Shown here piece by piece: positions 32,470 through 41,231 of a stretch of DNA of 64,000 bases. The translations under genes and the position numbers were made by a program. A model generated the notes under the pieces. That model saw nothing but the letters and a program-made list of their open reading frames with translations, did no database searches and had not been told where the DNA came from. Origin of the DNA: Myxococcota bacterium (GTDB lineage Bacteria > Myxococcota > UBA727 > JABDBI01); contig JAZKCZ010000001.1 of assembly GCA_040387835.1 (NCBI GenBank), positions 387,444-451,443 of the forward strand, read 5' to 3'. Each line of letters opens with the position of its first letter. Position 1 is the stretch's first letter.

Positions 32470-34517
32470 CCCAATTTCGCCAAAGTATCCCGTATATCGT
32501 CTCTGATGATTTGCGTTAGCCAAGTAGGATGTTGATGGGCCTTGTGTAATTTGGCGGCTTCCTCCGCGTAATCTTTAAGCAACTCCCTGCCCATGGGTGT
32601 TAAATGATACTCGCATAAACCGTAGCTAAAATTGCCCTCTGTCCCCGGCGGCAAAGGTTCAATGCCCAGCATGGACAGCACTTCATCGGTTCGCAAGCGA
32701 CAATACCAATTCGCGGCAATCCAAGGCATCGCACGTTTCTGCGCTTCAAAAGATAGCAACTTGGTAGCGCCCCGATGCTGGACCGCCTCACGGATTAAGT
32801 GGTTTTCTTCCAAGACAAGATGATGGCTTTCTTTAAGCTCTTTCCATTTTGAAAGCAGCGGATGATGCCTTGGCGTATGGGCTGCTGATTTACGCACTAG
32901 GTGCGAAGGAAATAGCTTCTGCAATTCGATCTCAGCTTCTTGCACCGGCACATCTTGCTTAACTTCTTCATGGATATCGAGCGGTGACTGCTTTAGGATT
33001 TCCAAAGCAGCGCTCATTTTAGACAGCTGTATCTCCATTTCGGTGTGGCGATGAATCACCTCAACCTCATGCTCCAGCCGCTGGCGGTCATGCACCATGG
33101 GTATATTTTCTTGAAAGTGCTGAACACAACGAAAACGTTCAGTGGCATTGGGAAGATTGCGCAATTGAATTGGCAGATGCTGAATGCCTTTTTTTACCAG
33201 AGTTGTTTGCGCAATGCTTTGAGCTTTACTTCTTAGATACCCTTTGCAGTTAATTAATTCTTCTGGAAGCTGGGCAATCTGCTTTAGCTTATCCTGCAGG
33301 CCGTACTGAATTAGCTCATCCTCCATCGAAATCAGTGCCTCTTCGTTCCAGTCTTTCAACAGAACCCGTTCATGACCCTGCGCAACGTCAATTTCTCGCA
33401 GCACTTCTTGATAGTGGTGCTGAACGGGAAGTTTTAACTCTTGGTATTCAGTTCCTAACTTGGCCATGATTTCGGCAAAGAGCTTTTCCCTCTCAGGGAG
33501 GCTTTGAGCGATTAGCGGAAAAAATGATAACTGCCCAACTAGCTCTCGATACAAAGGCGCAATTTCCTGCTGCCTTTTAATCTTCAGCATGCTCTTTTCG
33601 TAAAGTACCGTTGCTTGCATGATAAACTCGGTGCAGAGAGCAGCATCCTTGCCATATTGTAGCGGAATCAAATCCAATATTTGTCCAAAGCAGCCGGAAA
33701 GCTCTTCCTGTGTACCTAAATTCAGATGTCGATAGTCGAGCTTTGTAAGTTCTTGGCTTTCGAAAGCCAGGCGTTCGATTTGCAGATACTTTCTATCTAT
33801 TTGATGTCTCAAATCATATTTCAACTCGTACTTAAACGGCATGAGCTCAAGCCGACCTAAGATGCTTTGATATTGCCATTTACGTTTAGCAAAATCATCC
33901 GATTTCAACTTTTCAAACGAAAACGGTGTGATTTGCGTGTCCGTAAAGACTTGCTCCATCTTTTGGCAATAGAGGCGCTCCAGCGAGGCCTTTAAACTCG
34001 TTTTGGCCTCAGGCAGAAGGAGCTGGCTTTTATCCAACGCGCGAACAATTTGTTCGTGCGTTTTTTCGCAGCTTTCTAAACTTGTTTCACTTTGTAGCGC
34101 GGGGAAAATCTCGCGCTCAAAACGCATGGCCTCCAAAGCAGACTGGGCTTTTACCAGCTCAGCCTGAAGGTGCTCTGAAGTTTCATTGGGCCCAATGCCC
34201 GCTTCTGCAAACTTTCGCTCCAGCCTGGCCACGTTTTGCTGAGCTTTCTCGAGGCTTTCCTGAGCCTTTTTAAAATCAGGCCCCCGCACCACGGCAACGG
34301 TCTTGGCAAGTTTTGCATAGGCTTTGTGCGCGTCCGTGTAGCCATTCCAGGCATCGAGCGCCTGCGTCCGCTCGGCACGCGCCGAATCCAGCTCAGCATG
34401 CGGATGCGCCTTCAAAAACTGAAGCTTTCGCTCCAAATCCTCTGCGAGCAGCGCTTGCTCTTCAATCTCATCAACATGCTTTAAAACTGGCTTCGCACTA
34501 CATAAGTCAACGGGCAT
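32466..34517 (-). CDS. Large helical/coiled-coil protein, unknown function
   Basis: A 683-aa cytoplasmic-looking protein with no signal peptide or membrane segment, and very rich in Glu, Lys, Leu and Gln. Coiled-coil segments dominate (KKAQESLEKAQQNVARLERK near residue 85; HRHTEMEIQLSKMSAALEIL near residue 490). A more globular C-terminus (residues 600-683) contains WIAANWYCRLRTDEVLSMLG and YHLTPMGRELLKDYAEEA, possibly a winged-helix-like end. ATG at 34517 is preferred over one at 34580 because the latter would overlap the small gene just upstream. No homologue recognised; presence next to KfrA/integrase suggests an accessory origin. Confidence 0.7.
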   Translation of the reverse strand: MPVDLCSAKPVLKHVDEIEEQALLAEDLERKLQFLKAHPHAELDSARAERTQALDAWNGYTDAHKAYAKLAKTVAVVRGPDFKKAQESLEKAQQNVARLERKFAEAGIGPNETSEHLQAELVKAQSALEAMRFEREIFPALQSETSLESCEKTHEQIVRALDKSQLLLPEAKTSLKASLERLYCQKMEQVFTDTQITPFSFEKLKSDDFAKRKWQYQSILGRLELMPFKYELKYDLRHQIDRKYLQIERLAFESQELTKLDYRHLNLGTQEELSGCFGQILDLIPLQYGKDAALCTEFIMQATVLYEKSMLKIKRQQEIAPLYRELVGQLSFFPLIAQSLPEREKLFAEIMAKLGTEYQELKLPVQHHYQEVLREIDVAQGHERVLLKDWNEEALISMEDELIQYGLQDKLKQIAQLPEELINCKGYLRSKAQSIAQTTLVKKGIQHLPIQLRNLPNATERFRCVQHFQENIPMVHDRQRLEHEVEVIHRHTEMEIQLSKMSAALEILKQSPLDIHEEVKQDVPVQEAEIELQKLFPSHLVRKSAAHTPRHHPLLSKWKELKESHHLVLEENHLIREAVQHRGATKLLSFEAQKRAMPWIAANWYCRLRTDEVLSMLGIEPLPPGTEGNFSYGLCEYHLTPMGRELLKDYAEEAAKLHKAHQHPTWLTQIIRDDIRDTLAKLG

Positions 34518-34530
34518 ATTGACAATACGC

Positions 34531-34791
34531 CTAACTATCGAGGTTTGGCCGCGGGCCGGATTCGTCGTCAGAAGAATCATTGTAACCGGTCCGAGGAAGC
34601 ATAGGTGGTGGCAGCGTGGCGAAGGCTACGCCAAGCAGCTGCGCGAGCGGTACATCCTGCGGTCGATCCTGAGGCGCTGGAGGCGCCTCGCCTCTGTAAA
34701 CTGATAGTCCACACGGCGGCGGCTTATCTGGCTGCGCTATCGTTGCAAGGGAAATCAAGTAACTCGCAATGAGAAGTTTAACTAAATTCAT
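34531..34791 (-). CDS. Small exported Pro-rich protein, unknown function
   Basis: An 86-aa protein with a plausible signal peptide (MNLVKLLIASYLISLATIA, cleaved before QPDKPPPCG). The mature part of about 67 residues is rich in Pro, Asp and Gly and holds a single cysteine; it is probably disordered. It sits 13 bases upstream of the 683-aa coiled-coil gene on the same strand, which suggests a two-gene unit. The coding assignment rests on the signal peptide and spacing only. Confidence 0.5.
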   Translation of the reverse strand: MNLVKLLIASYLISLATIAQPDKPPPCGLSVYRGEAPPAPQDRPQDVPLAQLLGVAFATLPPPMLPRTGYNDSSDDESGPRPNLDS

Positions 34792-34846
34792 TCAGATTTC
34801 TTTTTGAGACCTCAGCCCTTTCTCGTCAATAGCGCCCAGGCTTCTT

Positions 34847-34866
34847 CTGATAATGTTAGTTATCAG
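34847..34866. promoter_or_regulatory. Inverted repeat in divergent region upstream of kfrA-like gene
   Basis: CTGATAA-tgttag-TTATCAG, perfect seven-base arms around six bases, lies in the 165-base gap between the divergent genes at 34791 and 34957. KfrA proteins are known to bind inverted repeats at their own promoter, so this is a candidate operator. Confidence 0.45.
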
Positions 34867-34890
34867 CGCAAACCATATCAAAACACATCA

Positions 34891-34915
34891 TACTATTTAA
34901 TACTACGATATAGTA
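34891..34915. promoter_or_regulatory. Second inverted repeat upstream of kfrA-like gene
   Basis: TACTAT (34891-34896) and ATAGTA (34910-34915) face each other across 13 bases that contain a further TACTA. It could be a second regulator site or part of the promoter. The region is AT-rich. Confidence 0.35.
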
Positions 34916-34956
34916 CGACCTTGATTTTCATCTCGATACTGTGCTAAACAACGAGA

Positions 34957-35832
34957 ATGAACGGTATGAACACGGCGAGAACACGCAGAGAGAACGAAGT
35001 TTGGCAGGCATGTGACGACTTATGGGCGCTAAACGCGAACCATGATGCGTTGAAGGGCGATGAAATTCGCACACAGCTCATTAAGCTTGGCTATAAAAAA
35101 GGCAGCCCTAACGAAATCTATAAATACCGCCAAACCTGGAAAGAAAGCCGGGGTATTTCTGAAATGGCCGTGGTAGAAGCTGGACAGCAGTCAGACCCCA
35201 TCTCCAGGGCTGTTAGTTTGGTATACGAGCAGATTCAGCTGGAAGCTGCACAGAAGATAACCGCCATCCAAACTGACTCCGAAAGCCAAGTTCAAATTCT
35301 GAAAGAACAAAACCAAGAGCTAATTTTAGCGTGCGAAACCACCCTGCAGAAACACGAAGCGCTATCAGAAGACCACGAGGGCTTAAACATTGCCCACGAA
35401 ACCCTCAGGGAGGCGCTGGCTAAAGAACAGTCAGAGCATAAAGAAACCAGGATTAAGCTAGAGGGCTCTGAATTTCTATTATCGGAAATCAAAGCCGTAT
35501 ATGTTGGTCAAGTTGCCAAACTTGAACAAAGCAGCAAGCAACAAGCGGTATTTTTAAGCGATGAAATCTCAGCGCTTAAATTAGAACTGCGCTTAGAGCG
35601 AGATTTAAGAATGAAGTTGGAAGCTGATAAAATACGTTTGGAACGCACGGTACATTTGCACCAAGAGCGGTCAGACAAAGCGGCTCTCAAAACAAAACTG
35701 CAAGAAGCTGCCTTGTTGAAGAAGGAATTCCAAAAAATCGGCTCTTTAATTAAAGCCGCCGTCAAAACTGCATCCCGCGTGAAAAAGTCAAAAAAGCTGG
35801 CTAAAAAGCCTATCGAGGTCGCTTCTCTATGA
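34957..35832 (+). CDS. KfrA-like DNA-binding coiled-coil protein
   Basis: A 291-aa protein. Residues 10-65 (RRENEVWQACDDLWALN, then KLGYKKGSPNEIYKYRQTW) resemble the KfrA N-terminal DNA-binding domain, with the family's V..A...L start and the GSPNxIxxYxxxW helix-turn-helix end. Residues 90-260 form a long alpha-helical coiled coil (ESQVQILKEQNQELILACET), and the C-terminus is Lys-rich. Plasmid KfrA is a transcriptional autorepressor with a role in stable maintenance, and related genes often precede tyrosine recombinases in integrated elements. The stop overlaps the recombinase start (ATGA), and inverted repeats lie upstream. Confidence 0.8.
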   Translation: MNGMNTARTRRENEVWQACDDLWALNANHDALKGDEIRTQLIKLGYKKGSPNEIYKYRQTWKESRGISEMAVVEAGQQSDPISRAVSLVYEQIQLEAAQKITAIQTDSESQVQILKEQNQELILACETTLQKHEALSEDHEGLNIAHETLREALAKEQSEHKETRIKLEGSEFLLSEIKAVYVGQVAKLEQSSKQQAVFLSDEISALKLELRLERDLRMKLEADKIRLERTVHLHQERSDKAALKTKLQEAALLKKEFQKIGSLIKAAVKTASRVKKSKKLAKKPIEVASL

Positions 35833-36908
35833 CCCGTGGATTGCTTCGCTTCGCTCGCAATGACGAGGCTTTATGCGGCGCTTCAGGTAGCAATCGTTGC
35901 CAGACCCGTAAGTGCCAAATTGCGGCGCAACATGACCGTGAGGCAATCGACGCCTGGTTGGTGGAATATGCTCATAAAGAAACAACCCATCGGGCCTATA
36001 AAAAAGAATCCGAGCGATTGCTGCTATGGGCGGTCGCACAAAAACGTAAAGCGTTCTCTTCACTAGACCGCCAAGACTTCGAAGAGTATTTTGCCTTCTT
36101 ATTAAACCCAAGCCCAAAAGACTTATGGTGCGGGCCTAAAGGCAAGCATTTCGAATGGAAGCCCTTTGTCGGCCCCTTAAGCCAGTCTGCTCAAAAAACC
36201 GCCATTGCCATTATTGACTCACTGCTCAACTACTTAGTTCAAGCAGCTTATCTAGATTTCAACCCCATCTCATTAATGCGCAGACAACTCGGGCGCTTTA
36301 GCCCAACGATTCAAACCGAACGCATGCTAAACGATACCGAATGGTCGGCTTTCCTAGGCGTCCTGCAAGAACTACCAGAAGATTTAGACAAAGCCCGACT
36401 TCGATTCTTGGTAGCCTTGCTATTTCTGCTAGGCCTTCGCATCCAAGAAGTGGAAAATCATGTATTCGGCGATTTCAGGCAAATCGCCGGTGACTGGTGG
36501 TTTTTCGTCACTGGCAAAGGGGACAAAAAAGCAAAAATCCCGGTGAATGAAGATTTGATCGCTGAAATGATGCGCTTTAGAAGATGGCTGAGACTCAGTG
36601 AGCTGCCAAACCCCGATGAGCGCTACCCTCTCATACCTTCATGGCGCAGCAACGGCGCCTTAAGCACCCGTCAAATGAGCGCATTAATTAAGTCTTTGGC
36701 TCTAAAAACTGGCCTTGCCGGTCTTGAAAAACTATCGCCGCATTGGCTGAGACATCATTCAGCAACAATGCAGGACAAAGCAGGCGTGCGCTTTACGCAT
36801 ATTAAAGCCAATCACCGTCATGAAAATGAGCAGACCACCAGGCGTTATGTGCACAGCTTGGACAAAGAGCGCCATGAAGATATGCAAAAACTCAGATTAG
36901 CCCTCTAA
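35829..36908 (+). CDS. Tyrosine recombinase/integrase with repeat-derived N-terminus
   Basis: A 359-aa site-specific recombinase. Catalytic residues are visible: Arg204 in LLGLRIQEVEN, Lys230 in VTGKGDKKAK, His305 and Arg308 in HWLRHHSAT, His331 in NHRHENEQTT, and Tyr340 in RRYVH. The core-binding domain runs from about residue 38 (REAIDAWLVEYAHKETTHRA) to 150. Residues 1-13 (MTRGLLRFARNDE) are encoded by a dispersed palindromic repeat (35837-35865), so the native start may have been further in, near residue 35. It is coupled to the KfrA-like gene. Together they suggest an integrated element or an orphan recombination module; its target site is unknown. Confidence 0.9.
   Translation: MTRGLLRFARNDEALCGASGSNRCQTRKCQIAAQHDREAIDAWLVEYAHKETTHRAYKKESERLLLWAVAQKRKAFSSLDRQDFEEYFAFLLNPSPKDLWCGPKGKHFEWKPFVGPLSQSAQKTAIAIIDSLLNYLVQAAYLDFNPISLMRRQLGRFSPTIQTERMLNDTEWSAFLGVLQELPEDLDKARLRFLVALLFLLGLRIQEVENHVFGDFRQIAGDWWFFVTGKGDKKAKIPVNEDLIAEMMRFRRWLRLSELPNPDERYPLIPSWRSNGALSTRQMSALIKSLALKTGLAGLEKLSPHWLRHHSATMQDKAGVRFTHIKANHRHENEQTTRRYVHSLDKERHEDMQKLRLAL
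35837..35865 (-). repeat. Dispersed palindromic repeat, copy B, inside integrase 5' end
   Basis: On the minus strand this reads CGTCATTGCGAGCGAAGCGA and then AGCAATCCA, matching copy A at 21894-21928 except for a shorter centre. It lies immediately after the integrase ATG and is read in frame as coding sequence. Confidence 0.8.
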
Positions 36909-37604
36909 CCCGCCACGGAAATTAACGCCCAACATCAAGCTAAGATTGGTGGCATTTTGAATATTGCCAAAGCCGGCCAATCCAATGACATCTATTTCAG
37001 AAGTGATGCCATAAAGCGCTTCCAGGTAAAGCGGCGTCTTTTTAATTAGATGCTCATGGTGACCTGAAGTGTTAAATTCTGCGAGCTCGGTCTTGAAGTT
37101 CAGACAGATGGCGGGGTTAACCTGCCAAGAGAGTCTGATGGGAAAATGAAAAGTCGCCTGCGTCTCAGCTTCATACCAATTTAAAGTCATGAGTTGGTCA
37201 AAAAGCACCACGTTCATCAACCCGCGCTTCACCGGCACAAATAAAGCAAAGCCGACAAACAACTCCTGCAAAACCATCCTGTCAAAGTTAAACGGCAAAA
37301 TAAAATTCGCTCGGCCGCTAATATAAGGGCTGTTAAAGGCCCAATATGCACCGGTCAAATTAATGCGCCTTTTAGGTACAGGCGTTGCCCCTGAAGGCGC
37401 TTCCATCCCATCCCACGAAATACCAAGCTGCATGTTATCGGAAAAGCCATAGCCCATGCCCAGCTGCATCAGGCTCTTTTGGTCGAAGCGCAGTGTGCTC
37501 TCAAAAGAATTACGAGGCATGGTGAGCGGCCTATCTACTAAAGCAATCGGATAGGATTCCGCCAACAAGGCGCTTGCAAGCAAAAGACTTAACAAAACTT
37601 TCAT
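36897..37604 (-). CDS. Predicted exported beta-strand-rich protein
   Basis: A 235-aa protein with a signal peptide (MKVLLSLLLASALLAESYP). The mature region alternates hydrophobic and polar residues as in outer-membrane barrels (QLGMGYGFSDNMQLGISWDG; RINLTGAYWAFNSPYISGR; LFVGFALFVPVKRGLMNVVL; LSLMLGVNFRGG), but it ends GGLEG without a terminal aromatic, so barrel insertion is less certain. ATG at 37604 has AGGAG six bases upstream. It lies 10 bases after the oxoglutarate dehydrogenase gene on the same strand. Its 3' end overlaps the integrase by 12 bases tail to tail. Confidence 0.72.
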   Translation of the reverse strand: MKVLLSLLLASALLAESYPIALVDRPLTMPRNSFESTLRFDQKSLMQLGMGYGFSDNMQLGISWDGMEAPSGATPVPKRRINLTGAYWAFNSPYISGRANFILPFNFDRMVLQELFVGFALFVPVKRGLMNVVLFDQLMTLNWYEAETQATFHFPIRLSWQVNPAICLNFKTELAEFNTSGHHEHLIKKTPLYLEALYGITSEIDVIGLAGFGNIQNATNLSLMLGVNFRGGLEG

Positions 37605-37613
37605 CAACAGCTC

Positions 37614-40600
37614 CTAAGCAACGTCAATATCAGCCGACTGGTCTTTAGAAAAATCAAAGGCCGCTTCCATAATGGCCTGTTGCTGACGAGCATGAACTTT
37701 CGGCGACCCGGTTGCTGGGGATGCATTTTCCCTACGCCCAATATAACGAGCCATAACGCCTAATTCTTTCAGCTTGCTCTGCGCAAACAAGTAAGCGCCG
37801 CAGTTTTTGGGCTCTTCTTGCAACCAGACGATATCTTTTACCGCAGGCAATTTAGGCAAGTTCAGCGGGTAGAGTTGTTCCAAACGCCAAATGCTTACTT
37901 CAGAGCCCAACTTGTTTTGCTGACGCCATCGATCCAGATCCCAGTAAACTTTGCCCGAGCATAAAATCAGCCGCTTCGTCTTTTTAGAAATCGGCGCTCT
38001 AGGATCCAGCAATACTTCATCAAATTGACCCGAAGTCAGCTCAGAAAGCTGGGATGCGGCATCTTCTGCTCGAAGTAAACTTTTATGCGTGAACACTACC
38101 AATGGCTTTTTAACATCTTTGGCTTGGCGTCTAAGCAAGTGATAAAACTGTGCCGGCGTGGTGCAATTCGCAATGCGCCAGTTATCCTGAGCGCAAAGCT
38201 GTAAAAAGCGCTCCAATCGCGCGGAACTATGCTCAGGCCCCTGCCCGTCATATCCATGAGGCAAAAACAGCGTCAACCGGCAAGTCTTGCCCCATTTGGC
38301 TTCAGACGAAGCAATAAATTGGTCAATCTGGATCTGTGCACCGTTAAAGAAGTCACCAAACTGCGCTTCCCAAATCACCAACGCTTCGGGATTCTGCAGT
38401 GAGTAACCATATTCAAAACCCAACACACCTTCTTCGCTTAATGGCGAGTCATAAATCTGGAAGTTACCAAATTGCTGCAAAGGGATATAAGGCTTACCGG
38501 TATTAACATCGTACAAAACAGCATGGCGATGCGCAAAGGTACCCCGCCCACAATCCTGCCCGCTGATGCGCACAGGCGTTTTTTCCTGCAGCAGAGTCGC
38601 ATAAGCCAAAGTCTCTGCCATCCCAAAATCAATGCCCGGCTTACCTTCAAAAATCATCGCCCGGCGCTTGTCCAAGACTTGCGCTTTAACACGAGGATGA
38701 AGCTCTATGCCCTCTGGCTCAAAAACCAAAGCTTCGGTCATGCGCTCCAGCTCTTTTTTCGGAAAGAGAGGCACAGCTTGCCGAGTGAACTCAGGAGCAG
38801 GGATAAAGTCAGCCAACGCCCCCTGACCCTTTTCGCGCACCGCACTCAAGGCATTTTCAAACACCTGGGTATGGCTTTCTTCCATGGCCCGCAGTTCATC
38901 TTGCTGCAAATCGCCGCGTCGCATCAGCAGCTCTGCATATAAAGTCGCTACCGACGGATGTTTTTGAATAGCCGCATATAAAATTGGTTGGGTGAAACTT
39001 GGCTCATCGCCCTCGTTATGTCCATAACGCCGGTAGCAGACCAAATCGATCACCACATCGCGCTTAAACATCGTGCGATATTCGGTAGCCATCTTAATCG
39101 CTCGCAGGCAGGCCTCTGGGTCATCCCCATTTACCCTAAACACTGGCGCATTAATAGCGCGCGCAATATCCGTGCAGTTTAGCGAGCTACGCGCCTTTTC
39201 AGGTGCTGTGGTGTAGCCAATCTGATTATTGACCACAATGTGAATGGTCCCGCCAGTTCGATACCCTTCCAAAGTAGACATCTGTAAGACTTCGTAAACC
39301 ACGCCCTGCATGGCAAACGCAGCGTCACCATGAATCAAAATCGGGACGACTTTTTCGCGCTCGACATCTTCCAACCAATCTTGTTTCGCGCGCGCTTGCC
39401 CTTCGACCACAGGGTTAACCGCCTCTAAATGTGACGGGTTACAGGCCAGTTCAACCTGCATCTCTTTACCATCCAAAGTCAGCTTGCCTTTAGCGCCTAA
39501 GTGATACTTGACGTCCCCAGAGCCCTGAAAGCTCTTGGGGTCAATGTCATCAAATTCTGCAAAAATAGCCGCGTGCGGCTTACCCACAACGTTCGCAAGC
39601 ACATTCAAACGGCCACGATGCGCCATACCGATAATGGCATGCTCAGCGCCAGCTTTAGAAATTTGCTCCAACAAGCTCTGCAGCATCGGAATCAAAACTT
39701 CAGCGCCTTCAATACTAAAACGCTTATGCCCAATAAACCGCTTGTGCAAAAAGTGCTCAAACCCTTCCGCCTGCAACAGCTTGGTCAAAATCTGCTTCTT
39801 CTCCAACAGATTAAAGGGCTCCTGCTCGTGCTCAATACGTTTTTGCAACGAAGCTTTTTGCGCCACTTCGTGCATGTACATATACTCAACGCCCATGCGG
39901 CGGCAATAAGCATTGCGAAGTTGCTTCAAGATCAGCCGCAGTGGTGCACTCTTTTGCGGTAGCGTGCCCAAAGTGTCAAAATCCCGGTCCAGATCCCAAA
40001 TGGTCAACCCATAATTTTGCAAATCAAGCTCAGGATGCTGACGAGGGCTTAAATGCAATGGATCCGTATGCGCGAGCAAACACCCCCGCACGCGATAAGC
40101 ATGAATCAGCTGACTCACCCGCATCGCTCGTTCCGTCTGAATGGAGTCAGCATTCTGACCCAAAACCACCGCCTGGTCAGCTTTTAATACATAGGGGTGA
40201 TGCGGAATGCGAAGCGCCTCAAAAACCTGGTCATAAAAGTTGTCCGCGCCAATTAACAGCTCATGCAGCTGTGCCAAAAAGTGCCCAGACTCAGCACCCT
40301 GAATCACGCGGTGATCGTAAGTCGAAGTCACCGTCATGACTTTGCCGATACCCAGCCCCCTCAAAGTTTCAGGTGAAGTCGCCTCAAACTGCGCTGGATA
40401 GCCAATGCGTCCGGTCGCAATAATGCAACCCTGCCCCGGCATCAAACGAGGCGTAGACGAAACCGTCCCAATGCCACCCGGATTGGTCAACGTGACTGTA
40501 GTGCCGTCAAAATCTTCAGGCTTCAGCTGATTCTTACGAGCCATATCAATCAGCGCATTGTAAGCCTTAAAAAAGGTCCAGAAGTCCATGTTCTGGCAAG

Positions 40601-41150
40601 CTTTCAGATTAGGCACCACCAAAGTCCGCCCGCCATCGCGTGCGGGCAAATCAATCGCTAAGCCCAAATTAATATCCGGCCGGGTTACCTTGAAAATGCG
40701 CGTGTCTTCGCGCGAAAAACCGTTATTCAAAGCCGGATTGGTCTTCAGGGCTTGCACGATGGCAAAAGCAATTAAATGCGTAAAAGAGCATTTCGGATAA
40801 GCTTCATCGATCAAATAATCGTTGATCATCTCCCGATTTTCTTCGAGAACTTTAACCGGAATATCTTTAAGCGAGGTAGCCGTCGGCACCTGCAAACTCA
40901 ACTCCATGTTTTCGACAATCTTACTGGCAATACCAACCAAAGGCGTTTTGGTCTTACTTGCACTGGCAGTTTCCGGCTCAATCTTCTTAGTAACCGGCGC
41001 AGGTTCTGCCTTTGCGACTACAGCAGGCGTACCGTCCGAAAAATAAGCCCGCCACTCTTCCGGCACACTCACCGGGTCTGCTTGCCACTGACTCCTTAAG
41101 ATTTCGACATAAGTTGCATTCAGTCCGAAAGAATTGAGAGCTTCTGCCAT
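37614..41150 (-). CDS. kgd: Fused 2-oxoglutarate dehydrogenase E2-E1 (Kgd/SucA type)
   Basis: A 1178-aa enzyme of the TCA cycle. Residues 1-40 are the SucA N-terminal segment (ATYVEILRSQWQADP). After a linker, residues 95-310 form an E2 succinyltransferase catalytic domain with the DHRVIQGAES motif (279-288, His280). Residues 370-1178 form the thiamine-diphosphate E1 component (AIIGMAHRGRLNVLANVVGK, GSGDVKYHLG, NPSHLEAVNPVVEG, LPHGYDGQGPEHSSARLERF). There is no lipoyl domain. This layout matches mycobacterial Kgd rather than the separate SucA/SucB of most proteobacteria, so lipoyl transfer must use another E2. No sucB or lpd is adjacent. The ATG has AGG eight bases upstream. Confidence 0.95.
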   Translation of the reverse strand: MAEALNSFGLNATYVEILRSQWQADPVSVPEEWRAYFSDGTPAVVAKAEPAPVTKKIEPETASASKTKTPLVGIASKIVENMELSLQVPTATSLKDIPVKVLEENREMINDYLIDEAYPKCSFTHLIAFAIVQALKTNPALNNGFSREDTRIFKVTRPDINLGLAIDLPARDGGRTLVVPNLKACQNMDFWTFFKAYNALIDMARKNQLKPEDFDGTTVTLTNPGGIGTVSSTPRLMPGQGCIIATGRIGYPAQFEATSPETLRGLGIGKVMTVTSTYDHRVIQGAESGHFLAQLHELLIGADNFYDQVFEALRIPHHPYVLKADQAVVLGQNADSIQTERAMRVSQLIHAYRVRGCLLAHTDPLHLSPRQHPELDLQNYGLTIWDLDRDFDTLGTLPQKSAPLRLILKQLRNAYCRRMGVEYMYMHEVAQKASLQKRIEHEQEPFNLLEKKQILTKLLQAEGFEHFLHKRFIGHKRFSIEGAEVLIPMLQSLLEQISKAGAEHAIIGMAHRGRLNVLANVVGKPHAAIFAEFDDIDPKSFQGSGDVKYHLGAKGKLTLDGKEMQVELACNPSHLEAVNPVVEGQARAKQDWLEDVEREKVVPILIHGDAAFAMQGVVYEVLQMSTLEGYRTGGTIHIVVNNQIGYTTAPEKARSSLNCTDIARAINAPVFRVNGDDPEACLRAIKMATEYRTMFKRDVVIDLVCYRRYGHNEGDEPSFTQPILYAAIQKHPSVATLYAELLMRRGDLQQDELRAMEESHTQVFENALSAVREKGQGALADFIPAPEFTRQAVPLFPKKELERMTEALVFEPEGIELHPRVKAQVLDKRRAMIFEGKPGIDFGMAETLAYATLLQEKTPVRISGQDCGRGTFAHRHAVLYDVNTGKPYIPLQQFGNFQIYDSPLSEEGVLGFEYGYSLQNPEALVIWEAQFGDFFNGAQIQIDQFIASSEAKWGKTCRLTLFLPHGYDGQGPEHSSARLERFLQLCAQDNWRIANCTTPAQFYHLLRRQAKDVKKPLVVFTHKSLLRAEDAASQLSELTSGQFDEVLLDPRAPISKKTKRLILCSGKVYWDLDRWRQQNKLGSEVSIWRLEQLYPLNLPKLPAVKDIVWLQEEPKNCGAYLFAQSKLKELGVMARYIGRRENASPATGSPKVHARQQQAIMEAAFDFSKDQSADIDVA

Positions 41151-41231
41151 TTAGACTGCCTACTACGCTTCTATTTGAAAGCCAAGTTGTAGTAGCTTTG
41201 AACGAGTGAGAAATTTGACCCCCGGTAGTCG

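Noticed and set aside
38472-41099. Several plus-strand ORFs opposite the oxoglutarate dehydrogenase gene
   Set aside because: They are antisense shadows of a strongly conserved gene and show no motif or start signal.
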